Of a stretch of DNA of 64,000 nt, positions 16,298 through 26,400 are shown in pieces. Origin of the DNA: Terriglobus albidus (GTDB taxonomy: Bacteria > Acidobacteriota > Terriglobia > Terriglobales > Acidobacteriaceae). The notes beneath the pieces were generated by a model. The model saw only the letters and a list, made by a program, of their open reading frames with translations. It was not told the origin of the DNA and ran no database searches. The position numbers and the translations under genes are program-made. Where the stretch lies: contig NZ_CP042806.1 of assembly GCF_008000815.1 (NCBI RefSeq), forward strand, positions 2,914,001-2,978,000, given 5' to 3'. Positions within the stretch are counted from its first letter, which is position 1; each line of letters starts with the position of its first letter.

Positions 16298-16399
16298 CCT
16301 AGAGCATTTTCTGTAGGTGCAGTGCCGTGCATCTGTGGGTGTTTCCGCAATGAAAACGCCGCCGCACGCTCCTCCCGGCAACAGGAAGAATGCTCTAGG
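16298..16399. repeat. Full-length 102-bp palindrome-ended repeat element
   Basis: The ends are CCTAGAGCATTTTCTGT (16298-16314) and ACAGGAAGAATGCTCTAGG (16381-16399), reverse complements apart from two small differences. The interior shares GCAATGAAAACGCCGCCG with a partial copy at 11177. It has no coding capacity, which fits a MITE-like or REP-like unit. The TAG inside its left terminus (minus strand) is the stop codon of the histidine kinase gene. Confidence 0.65.
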
Positions 16400-17546
16400 C
16401 AGGTAGAGTGAATGAGAATTCGCGTCCTATGCCCGGATGGCTTTTAATGAACAGCTCGCCGCCGTGCATCTTGATCAATTGATGGCAGATGGCCAGATCG
16501 AGGTTGGTACCTTCTTTGACGCTTCCTGTCGTTATCTCTGCCTGATAAAAGTTTTCGAAGATCCGGTCCAGTTCATTGGACGGATTTCCTGCTCCGTTGT
16601 TGAGTACCGAGATCCGAACCCCTTCTTCTTGTTCGATAGCCCGAATCAATACTGCTCCTCCGTCCGGGGTGAACTTGATTGCATTGCTGAGGAGCTTCAG
16701 GAGTATCTGGCGTACGCGTGTGGAGTCCGCGGAGACCCGTAGGTCCGATCCCCATTCCGACTCCAGGGCAACACTCTTTGCAATAGCCCGATCGCGAACC
16801 GAGTCGACGATCTCTTGCAGAAGATGCGTAATATCGATTTCTCGGGTGTGAAGATAGACTGCGCCGGCCTCGATCCTGCTCAAATCGAGAACGTCATTTA
16901 GGATTGCCAGCAGATGTTCCGAATCATATTGAATGTGCTCAAGCATACGTATCTGTGTGGGGGAAAGCGGACCGTGGATCCCCTCACCGAGAAGACCTGC
17001 AAGACCGAGGATGGTATGAAGAGGAGCTTTGAGTGCGTGGCTTACGTTAGCTATAAATTCGCTTTTCAAGCGGCTAAGACGTTCTGACTCCTGCTGCCGC
17101 GCGACCATTTTGCTGAGATAGCCTTCGTGAATGGTGCGCAGCTGTTGTTCGGCGATTCGCCGTTCCGATATATCCCGCATCACGGCGATCATGGTTCCGT
17201 CATCATCTTTGTTGGTGTTGAGTGTGATCTCTATTGGAAACTCTGATCCATCTTTTCTTTGGCCGTTGACCTCCAGGCAATGTGCGGAGCACCGCCTTTT
17301 TGACCGCATAAAGACTGAAAGGCCGACTATCTGTTTGCTGCGATGTGCGGGAGCGATCAGCTGTTCTATGGGGTGCCCCAGTAGGTCTTCGCGGCGATAC
17401 CCGAAGAGTCTTTCCGTGGTTCTGTTTGCCGTCACAATGTCGCCATATCGATTGATCTCCAGGATTGCATCGGGAGCCCGGTCAACCATCTCACTGGATA
17501 TCTCTTCAGTTTGGGGGAGGTCAGCACTACGCTTCGAATTTTCCAT
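16395..17546 (-). CDS. PAS-domain histidine kinase with eroded catalytic motifs
   Basis: A 383-residue soluble protein: PAS domain (about 22-135; APDAILEINRYGDIVTANR, ending VMRDISERRIAEQ), HisKA (about 160-225) and HATPase_c (about 270-383). The phospho-acceptor His is present, but the H-box reads SHALKAPLH instead of SHE-LR-P. The N-box is intact (KLLSNAIKFTP). The G1 box is LNNGAGNP, with Asn where the ATP-binding Asp of D-x-G-x-G belongs, and G2 is GTNLDLAI instead of GTGLGLAI. ATP binding and phosphotransfer are therefore doubtful. The stop codon lies in the repeat element, so the end may be truncated. No response regulator is adjacent. Confidence 0.82.
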   Translation of the reverse strand: MENSKRSADLPQTEEISSEMVDRAPDAILEINRYGDIVTANRTTERLFGYRREDLLGHPIEQLIAPAHRSKQIVGLSVFMRSKRRCSAHCLEVNGQRKDGSEFPIEITLNTNKDDDGTMIAVMRDISERRIAEQQLRTIHEGYLSKMVARQQESERLSRLKSEFIANVSHALKAPLHTILGLAGLLGEGIHGPLSPTQIRMLEHIQYDSEHLLAILNDVLDLSRIEAGAVYLHTREIDITHLLQEIVDSVRDRAIAKSVALESEWGSDLRVSADSTRVRQILLKLLSNAIKFTPDGGAVLIRAIEQEEGVRISVLNNGAGNPSNELDRIFENFYQAEITTGSVKEGTNLDLAICHQLIKMHGGELFIKSHPGIGREFSFTLPA

Positions 17547-17603
17547 AGAAACCAGACATGCAGGACGCCGGAACGCAGGTCCCGTCTTTTTAGGATTTCC
17601 TGT

Positions 17604-19493
<1,890 letters not shown>

Positions 19494-19552
19494 GGGGTCT
19501 CCTGACTCAAGATCACGTGATCTGATGTAGATGGGCCGCACTCCCGGCGGCG

Positions 19553-20521
19553 TTAGGCTGTGTGTTTGGTGATGGTAAGTGCTTCCCGCTCAAGGAACCA
19601 TTGCACCGTTTTCGCGATACCGTCCTTGAAGTTGCAAACTGGCGCGTACTTGAGCGTCCGTTTCGAAAGACTGAGATCGGCTTCAGAGTGCTGGACGTCT
19701 CCGAGCCTCGGCGCCGTATAGAGCGCTCTTTTCTTGAAGCAAAGGAAGTGTGCCAGAAGATCGTACGTCTGGTTAAGGGTATGACTCTGCCCTGTACCGA
19801 TGTTGAAGACCTTCCCGGAGACATCAGCGGCAGGAGTATTGCAGGCCAGGAGATTCGCGGCGACCACGTTGTCGATGAAGGTGAAGTCCCGGCTCTGATT
19901 GCCGTCGCCAAAGATCAATGGAGATTCGCCTTTGAGCATCTCAGAAGCAAACTTTGCGATAACGCCGGAGTAAGGTGAATCGGAACTCTGCCGGGGGCCA
20001 AACACGTTGAAGTAACGCAGGCACACGCCCTCCAACCCATAGACATGCCAGAAACTACGGACGTAGTACTCGCCTGCGAGTTTTTGTGCCGCATACGGGG
20101 AGAGCGGGTCCGGCAACATCTCCTCATGTTTCGGCTGCGACGACTTATTGCCGTAAGCGGAGGACGATGCGGCATAAACCACTCGGGAAACGCCTGCATC
20201 CCGTGCGGCCAGCAGGACGCTCAGTGTTCCATCGACATTGGCAACATGCGTTGAGAGAGGATCGCGGACAGAGCGCGGAACGGATGCGAGTGCTGCCTGG
20301 TGTAGGACAAAGTCTACACCGCGGCAGCACTCGCGCAGGCGGCTGGTTTCGTTCACATCCATGACGCGGAAATCGAGGTCCCGAATAATGCCATCAAGAT
20401 TATGAACGTCACCGGCAGTAAGGTTATCTACGCCAATCACCTCGTGCCCTTGTTGTAAAAGTTCATGCGCGAGGGAAGATCCGATAAATCCTGCTACACC
20501 AGTGATGAGATAACGTGCCAT
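19553..20521 (-). CDS. NAD-dependent sugar epimerase (UDP-GlcNAc/UDP-Glc 4-epimerase type)
   Basis: A 322-residue extended short-chain dehydrogenase. The NAD loop is TGVAGFIGSSLA, and the catalytic tract is SSSAYG followed by SPYAAQKLAGEYY. The start at 20521 has AGGAG 9 nt upstream; the longer frame to 20581 would run through the promoter. The closest type I recognise is the WbpP/Gne-like UDP-N-acetylglucosamine 4-epimerase used in polysaccharide synthesis. It heads a minus-strand transcript with glmS and is preceded by a -24/-12 promoter. Confidence 0.85.
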   Translation of the reverse strand: MARYLITGVAGFIGSSLAHELLQQGHEVIGVDNLTAGDVHNLDGIIRDLDFRVMDVNETSRLRECCRGVDFVLHQAALASVPRSVRDPLSTHVANVDGTLSVLLAARDAGVSRVVYAASSSAYGNKSSQPKHEEMLPDPLSPYAAQKLAGEYYVRSFWHVYGLEGVCLRYFNVFGPRQSSDSPYSGVIAKFASEMLKGESPLIFGDGNQSRDFTFIDNVVAANLLACNTPAADVSGKVFNIGTGQSHTLNQTYDLLAHFLCFKKRALYTAPRLGDVQHSEADLSLSKRTLKYAPVCNFKDGIAKTVQWFLEREALTITKHTA

Positions 20522-20564
20522 CCTGCGGACTCCTGGGGCCAATTCTGAGAATCGCGATGGTAGG

Positions 20565-20580
20565 TGCATTTCAAATGCCA
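20565..20580 (-). promoter_or_regulatory. Sigma-54-type promoter of the epimerase-glmS transcript
   Basis: Reads TGGCATTTGAAATGCA on the minus strand: GG and GC are exactly 10 bp apart, with TGGCA and TGCA matching the -24/-12 consensus. The predicted start point is near 20554, giving a leader of about 33 nt that contains the AGGAG site. The dyad at 20709 lies about 160 bp upstream. Confidence 0.65.
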
Positions 20581-20708
20581 TCGCAAATCAGCCCAACGAC
20601 GGCTCTTTAAATTCACAATTTCCGCAACTGGCGTACGGATGCGCAAAGAGCACAAGGACTTGCGGCACACAGTCGCGAATACCCACGGACAACACTTCTG
20701 TAAAAGTG

Positions 20709-20722
20709 TGCAAACGGTTGCA
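20709..20722. promoter_or_regulatory. Dyad TGCAA-N4-TTGCA (putative activator site) between divergent EPS genes
   Basis: TGCAA-ACGG-TTGCA inside GTGTGCAAACGGTTGCATC. It lies between two outward-facing sigma-54-type promoters, about 120 bp upstream of the predicted plus-strand start point and about 160 bp upstream of the minus-strand one, normal enhancer distances for NtrC-type activators. Confidence 0.55.
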
Positions 20723-20808
20723 TCGAATCAGGAGCCCGGGGGCGCTGCAAATCCTGTTTCCTGCCTGTAATCCGTGTATAGCCGCCACTTTGGAGCAAGC
20801 TCAGGTTC

Positions 20809-20824
20809 TGGCTGCCGGCGTGCA
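20809..20824 (+). promoter_or_regulatory. Candidate sigma-54-type promoter of the aminotransferase gene
   Basis: TGGCTGCCGGCGTGCA has GG-N10-GC with TGGC and TGCA conserved. The predicted start point is about 20835, 57 nt before the ATG. It is weaker than the 20565 and 55669 sites. Confidence 0.45.
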
Positions 20825-20891
20825 AAGAAGCCGTGATGAGAGTGACCTGCGCCTCATAGAGGCCGGCGGATCCACCGGAAGGGAAGAGTCA

Positions 20892-22040
20892 ATGCAGAAG
20901 ATTCAAATGCTTAATCTGGAGCGCCAATATGCCTCACTTCGCGAAGAGATCGACAGAGCGATTGAAAACGTGCTGGAAAAGCAACATTTCATCCTCGGAC
21001 CCGAGGTTGCCGCTCTTGAGTCGGAGGTGGCGAACTATTGCCAGGTGGGGCACGCGGTAGGCGTCGCCTCGGGAACCGATGCGCTGCTCCTGGCCATGAA
21101 GGCCGCCGGGGTTGGCCCCGGAGACGAGGTCATTGTTCCGGCTTTTACCTTCGTTGCCACGGCGGACACCGTGAGTTTGCTGGGCGCGACGCCGGTATTT
21201 GCCGACATCGATCCGGTCACTTACACCATGGACGTGAAGGGGCTTGAAGCACTGGTGGGACCGGCGACAAAAGCGATTATTGCCGTGCACCTCTATGGAC
21301 AGGCGGCAGATATCTTCGCGATTGCGAAGTTCGCGCGCGCGCACAATCTCGCCTTTATTGGGGATACGGCACAAGCGCTCGGCGCCAAATATGCCGGAGA
21401 CGCGGTCTGCTCGTTTGGCGATTTCGGATGCCTGTCCTTCTTCCCCAGTAAGAACCTCGGCGCGTACGGAGACGGCGGTATGATCGTGACCAAGAGCGCC
21501 GAACAAGCCGCCTATTTGCGAATGGCGCGCGCTCACGGCAGCGCGAAGAAATATAAGAGTGAATTTCTTGGGTGGAACAGCCGCCTCGATGAGATCCAGG
21601 CGGCAATCCTGCGGGTCAAGCTACCACATCTCAATCGATGGAACGAGCAACGGCGTGAACGCGCAGCTCTCTATCACCAGGTGCTACGGGATATCGATGA
21701 GGTAATCCTTCCGGAGACTGTGGAGGGAAGGACTCACGTGTTTCATCAATATACGATCCGGGTTCCGAATCGTGACGCCGTGCAGAACGAACTACGCCAG
21801 TTAGGGGTGGAAACAGCGGTGCATTACCCCATTCCGTTGCACCTGCAGCCCATGTATGAGCACCTGGGATATAAAAAAGGCCGTTTACCCGAGGCGGAGA
21901 GGGCCGCCGGAGAGGTGCTTTCATTACCGATATATCCCCATCTGCTTCCTGAAGAAATCCACTACGTCGGCGAAGCATTGAAGCAGGTCATGGCAAAACC
22001 AGAGATGCGAACCAAGGTGATCCTGGCACAGGTGAGCTGA
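20892..22040 (+). CDS. DegT/DnrJ/EryC1/StrS sugar aminotransferase (WbpE-like)
   Basis: A 382-residue PLP enzyme. The start at 20892 has GGAAGGGAAG just upstream; the frame is open to 20706 but that stretch holds promoter elements. Motifs: ASGTDALLLAMKAAGVGPGD, VPAFTFVATADTV, then SFFPSKNLGAYGDGG with the Schiff-base Lys. WbpE/WlbC-type members put an amino group on C3 of UDP-GlcNAc3-oxo-uronate. That assignment is supported by WbpA-, WbpB-, WbpD- and WbpI-like genes elsewhere in the locus, but sequence alone cannot exclude another keto-sugar. It ends 1 nt before the priming transferase gene. Confidence 0.88.
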   Translation: MQKIQMLNLERQYASLREEIDRAIENVLEKQHFILGPEVAALESEVANYCQVGHAVGVASGTDALLLAMKAAGVGPGDEVIVPAFTFVATADTVSLLGATPVFADIDPVTYTMDVKGLEALVGPATKAIIAVHLYGQAADIFAIAKFARAHNLAFIGDTAQALGAKYAGDAVCSFGDFGCLSFFPSKNLGAYGDGGMIVTKSAEQAAYLRMARAHGSAKKYKSEFLGWNSRLDEIQAAILRVKLPHLNRWNEQRRERAALYHQVLRDIDEVILPETVEGRTHVFHQYTIRVPNRDAVQNELRQLGVETAVHYPIPLHLQPMYEHLGYKKGRLPEAERAAGEVLSLPIYPHLLPEEIHYVGEALKQVMAKPEMRTKVILAQVS

Positions 22041-22041
22041 T

Positions 22042-23382
22042 ATGAAGATTTGCGGAAAAGCATTGCCTCCGAGGGCAGCGCTGCTCCTCTCGCTGGACTT
22101 TGTTGTTCTGGTGATTGTGGCGCCGCTGCTCTTTGTCCTGCCGCTGGTCGCGGGATCGAGCGGCAAGCCCACCGGATCGGTTCTGCTTGGCCTGCTGCGG
22201 CTGATGCTGGTAGGGATTGTCTGTCAGGTTATCTTCTACTATCACGATCTCTATAACCTGCAGACCGTTCGAATTCCCAGAACTACGATTGTGCAGGTTC
22301 TGCGCGCCTTTGCTCTCTTGTTTTTGCTGCTGGCAGCGGGAGTATTTCTTCTGCCCTGGTTGACCCCCGTGCTTTCAAAGGTGTTGTTGTTCGCCAGCTT
22401 CCTTGCGGTTGTGACGCTGGTTTCCAGAAGGCTGGCGCTGCCTCGCAACCGGCAGCGGGTTCTTGTCGTGGGGGCCGGCGATGAGGCCGCGGAACTACAG
22501 GCGATTGTTCTTTCAAGTCCGGAATGGAATATGGAGGTAGCTGAAATTACACCTCCTGCCATGCTGACCAAGGCGCTTCAAGGGGAGAAAAGGGTAAGCG
22601 AAGGCTTCGAACGTATCATCGTGACGAACGTGAAGGCGCAGTCTGACGACAACCTGGAAACCTTGCTGAGTTGCAAGATGGCCGGCATGGAGATCGAGGA
22701 CGCTCAAGCCTTCTTTGAGAATGCGACTGGAAGAGTCCGCGTCGATCATCTGAGTGCGGAGCAATGTATCTTCTCAGACCGCTACAGCAACCGGATCGGG
22801 AAGCGGTTTGCGAAACGGATCTTCGATCTTCTGGTTGCCGGAATGCTATTGGTTGCTACCAGTCCGGTCGTTCTTATTGTTGCGTTGGTGGTTTACCTGC
22901 AACAGGACGGTCCGGTGTTTTACCGGCAGCAGCGTATTGGGCTGTTTGGAAAGCCGTTCAGCATTTTGAAGTTCAGAACGATGTCGCCGGTGACATCAGT
23001 TCAGAAGACCGGGTGGGCGGGGAATGAGACCCACCGCATTACGCGGCTTGGGAAGCATTTGAGGAAATATCGTATCGATGAGTTGCCGCAGCTCGTCAAC
23101 GTACTGCGCGGCGAGATGAGTTTGATTGGGCCAAGACCCGAGCAGCCTCATCTATGTGAAGTACTCGAGCAGCATGTGCCGTTCTACAAGCACCGCCATT
23201 CGGTTCCCCCTGGGCTGACAGGCTGGGCGCAGGTGCGGTACCACTACGGTTCCACGATCGAGGAATCAAAACGCAAGCTTGAGTATGACTTGTTTTATGT
23301 AAAACATCTTTCACTGTGGCTCGATTGTGCAATCGCGCTGGAGACGGTGAAAGTGGTCCTGGTGGGGCGAGGCGCTGTCTAA
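22042..23382 (+). CDS. Polyprenyl-phosphate sugar-1-phosphate transferase (EPS priming enzyme)
   Basis: A 446-residue member of the bacterial sugar transferase family. The N-terminal part has about four helices (LLSLDFVVLVIVAPLLFVL and so on), a Rossmann-like middle part, a further helix (FDLLVAGMLLVATSPVVLIV) and the cytoplasmic catalytic domain: FYRQQRIGLFGKPF, LRKYRIDELPQLVNVLRGEM, IGPRPE, PPGLTGWAQVRYHYG. The middle signature (FFENATGRVRVDHLSAEQ) and the end (KVVLVGRGA) resemble the EpsB-type transferases common in sigma-54/PEP-CTERM EPS loci. It attaches the first sugar phosphate to undecaprenyl phosphate at the inner membrane. It is last in its transcript and followed by a hairpin. Confidence 0.92.
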   Translation: MKICGKALPPRAALLLSLDFVVLVIVAPLLFVLPLVAGSSGKPTGSVLLGLLRLMLVGIVCQVIFYYHDLYNLQTVRIPRTTIVQVLRAFALLFLLLAAGVFLLPWLTPVLSKVLLFASFLAVVTLVSRRLALPRNRQRVLVVGAGDEAAELQAIVLSSPEWNMEVAEITPPAMLTKALQGEKRVSEGFERIIVTNVKAQSDDNLETLLSCKMAGMEIEDAQAFFENATGRVRVDHLSAEQCIFSDRYSNRIGKRFAKRIFDLLVAGMLLVATSPVVLIVALVVYLQQDGPVFYRQQRIGLFGKPFSILKFRTMSPVTSVQKTGWAGNETHRITRLGKHLRKYRIDELPQLVNVLRGEMSLIGPRPEQPHLCEVLEQHVPFYKHRHSVPPGLTGWAQVRYHYGSTIEESKRKLEYDLFYVKHLSLWLDCAIALETVKVVLVGRGAV

Positions 23383-23389
23383 AAGAAAA

Positions 23390-23416
23390 CGGGGAGCGCA
23401 GACTTCGCGCTCCCCG
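23390..23416. terminator. Bidirectional terminator between convergent genes
   Basis: CGGGGAGCGC-AGACTTC-GCGCTCCCCG is a perfect 10-bp GC-rich stem with a 7-nt loop. It is preceded by AAAAGAAAA, which gives a U-run to transcripts on the minus strand. It separates the sugar transferase (plus) from the giant repeat protein (minus). Confidence 0.85.
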
Positions 23417-23430
23417 GTGCAGAGAGGATT

Positions 23431-26400
23431 TTATTGGTAGGCCCCCATCGACGGCGTAGAACCTCGAGAGGCGCCTACGATGTCGATGGTGGAGGTTGTG
23501 CTTGTAGTTCCAGTGGACTTGGCAGGCGACTGTGACTGCAGCGCGAAGTTGCTGGTTGAGACGAAGAGCGGATTCGAGCTTATTGACGATGAATCCCAGG
23601 ATGGAGCTGTGCCCGCACCGTACCACAGGTTACGGGAGCCGCTGACATTCGTCGATCCACTTTCGACATAGGGCTGCGAACTGGATGGCTGGGAACAGAT
23701 GTTGTTCGTCAGGTGCATGCCGGCTCCACTGCTTACGACACCAAAGCAACCGTTCTGGTTTCCAAGCGTGTAAGCTCCTGCATCAACCACGGTGTTGTTA
23801 TAGACCTCAACATTACCGCTGCTTGTGCCTGCAGCAGGGTCGGTGTTGATGGCGATGCCGGCTTCATTGGCAACTCCGTATGGATTGGAAGCGAGCGCAA
23901 CGTGTGCCACGACATTGTTATAGATCTCGACCGTTCCCTGTGACGGATTTACAGAAGCAAGTGCAATACCGTCGCAATAGGAATTGGTTACAACGTTGTC
24001 GTGAATATGCAGGTCGTACTGGTTGCTGCCGAGGGTGGCGTGGAACATGATGCCGCGGCAGTATCCCTTGAAGTTCTGACCAACATTATTCCAGCCCACG
24101 TCGGCATGGTTGACGTTACTCGAGAAGTAGACCGCGTGGTAGGTCTTGTCGACGTTGCCGCCGGTGTCGTGCACATTGTTACCGTGGACGGCCCAGGTTT
24201 CCGATGGATCAGTGGTTTCTCCAAGGAGGCATGCCGTTCCGCCCAGACCCGAGGGCGGTGCAGGGCAGGAGAGGCTGTTATTGATGATGCGGGCATTTCC
24301 AGCTTCAGCATCGATTGCCGAGCTTTGGCCTACGATATTGAGGTTTGCGATGGTGACGTACTTACCCCATCCGTGAACGCCATACGTAATGGAAGAGCTG
24401 CCCACGTTCACCGTTCCGCCGGGATAACCCACGATCGATAGCTGGCTGGTCGGAGAGGAGCCGCCAATATCCGTGGAGATCGCCGACTTGTATCCGCGGC
24501 CATCATCGAAGCTGACATCCGTACCCGGAAGCAGATAGATGACAGTATTACGTACCGGGGTCATCGAGTCGGACGAAGTGACTGAGTTGAAGGCTGCACG
24601 CCACGACTTGAAGGGCGAGGTGAAGCTGCCCGTGTTGGTATCGGCTCCGTTCGGTGAGACAAACACAATGTCTGTCTGTGTGACTGTGAAGGGCACGCCA
24701 TTCGAGGCCGCGCCATTTACGGTGACGACAATGTTGCCGGTCGTCGCCGCACTACCGAGTTGCGCAATGATGGTCGTATCGCTCCACGAGCAGAGGCTGC
24801 AGTTCGTGATCAACTGTCCGCCGAGGGCGACAGTACTGCTGCCCTGAGTTGAACCAAAGTTGCTGCCGAAGATGCGGACGTAGACGCCGTTCCCGTTGTC
24901 TCCGCCGGTGCCGCTGCCAACGTTCAGATCGGTGTAATTGATGTGCGGTCCTCCCGACGAGCCTGAGGAAGAAGCCGTATTGACCGTCACAACAACCGTA
25001 CCTGTGGTGGATGCAGCGGGAGAGCTGGAATCAGTGGCTTTGATGGTGAGCGTGGAGGCGCCCGCAGTTGTGGGTGTGCCGGAGAGTGAGCAGTTGGTCA
25101 GTGTGAGACCTGCAGGAACTGTGCCGCTGGTCAAGGTGCAGGTGTACGGTGCCGTGCCTCCGGAGACACCGATTGTGCCGGTGTAGGCGGAGCCCACCGT
25201 TGCTGTGGTCGGCGAGGTAAGCGTTAGCGTAACCGCGGCATTCACGGTGACAGTGACGGTGCCAGTCGTCGAGTTCGCAGGGCTGCTGGAGTCGGTAGCC
25301 TTGACGGACAGGGAATATGTTCCTGCCGTGGTTGGCGTTCCGCTGAGAGAGCAGCCGCTGAGCGTCAGCCCTGGTACCGAGCCACTTACAAGAGCGCAGG
25401 TGTATGGTGCGGTGCCACCGGAGACTCCGATTGTGCCGGTGTAGGCCGTCCCTACGGTAGCAGCCGCTGTGGGAGAGGTAAGTGTCAATGTCGTGGCTGC
25501 TGCTGCTTTCACTGCGACAGTGACGGTTCCGGTCGTGGAGTTCGCAGGGTTGCTGGAGTCAGTGGCCTTGACGGAGAGCGAATAAGTTCCCGCCGTAGTT
25601 GGCGTTCCGGTGAGAGAGCAGCCACTAAGCGTCAGCCCTGGGACTGAACCACTGACAAGGGAGCAGGCGTATGGTGCAGTGCCACCGGAGACTCCGATTG
25701 TGCCGGTGTAGGCCGTCCCTACGGTAGCAGTCGCCGTGGGAGAGGTAAGTGTCAATGTAGCGGCAGCGGCGGCTTTCACGGTAACCGAGACAGCGCCGGT
25801 CGTCGAGTTTGCGGGGCTACTGGAGTCAGTGGCCTTGACAGAGAGTGAGTACGTTCCGGCGGTAGTCGGCGTTCCGGTAAGGGAGCAGCCGCTGAGAGTG
25901 AGCCCTGGTACCGATCCGGTTACAAGTGAGCAGGCGTACGGTGCGGATCCACCGGAGACGCCAATCGCGCCGGTGTAAGCAGTGCCTACGGTGGCGGAGA
26001 CGGGCGAGCTGATGGAAAGCGTGACAGACGCTGTGCCGATGATGTTCAGTGGCACGGTCGCTGTCGTCGTATTTGCCGGCGAAGCAGAGTCCGTTGCCTT
26101 GATGGACAGGCTATAGGATCCAGCAACAAGCGGCGTTCCGCTGATGGTGCAGCTATTGAGCGTAAGTCCGGAGGGCATGCTTCCACTAGCCAGTGAGCAG
26201 GTATACGGAGCTGTGCCCCCCGAGACACCGATGGTTCCGTTGTAAGCGACACCAACGTTTCCAGAGGGTGGTGCAGTGAGGGCCAACGTTACTGGAGCAG
26301 CGGCAATGCTGAGTGTGACTGGTCCAGTTGTAGCGTTGGCCGGACCGCTGGAGTCAGTTGCCTTGATAGAGAAGGTCGAGTTTCCAGCAGTCGTGGGAGT

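Noticed and set aside
24938-25978. Three similar plus-strand frames in a row that look like a repeated gene family
   Set aside because: They arise from the complementary strand of the Ig-like tandem repeats of the minus-strand giant gene.
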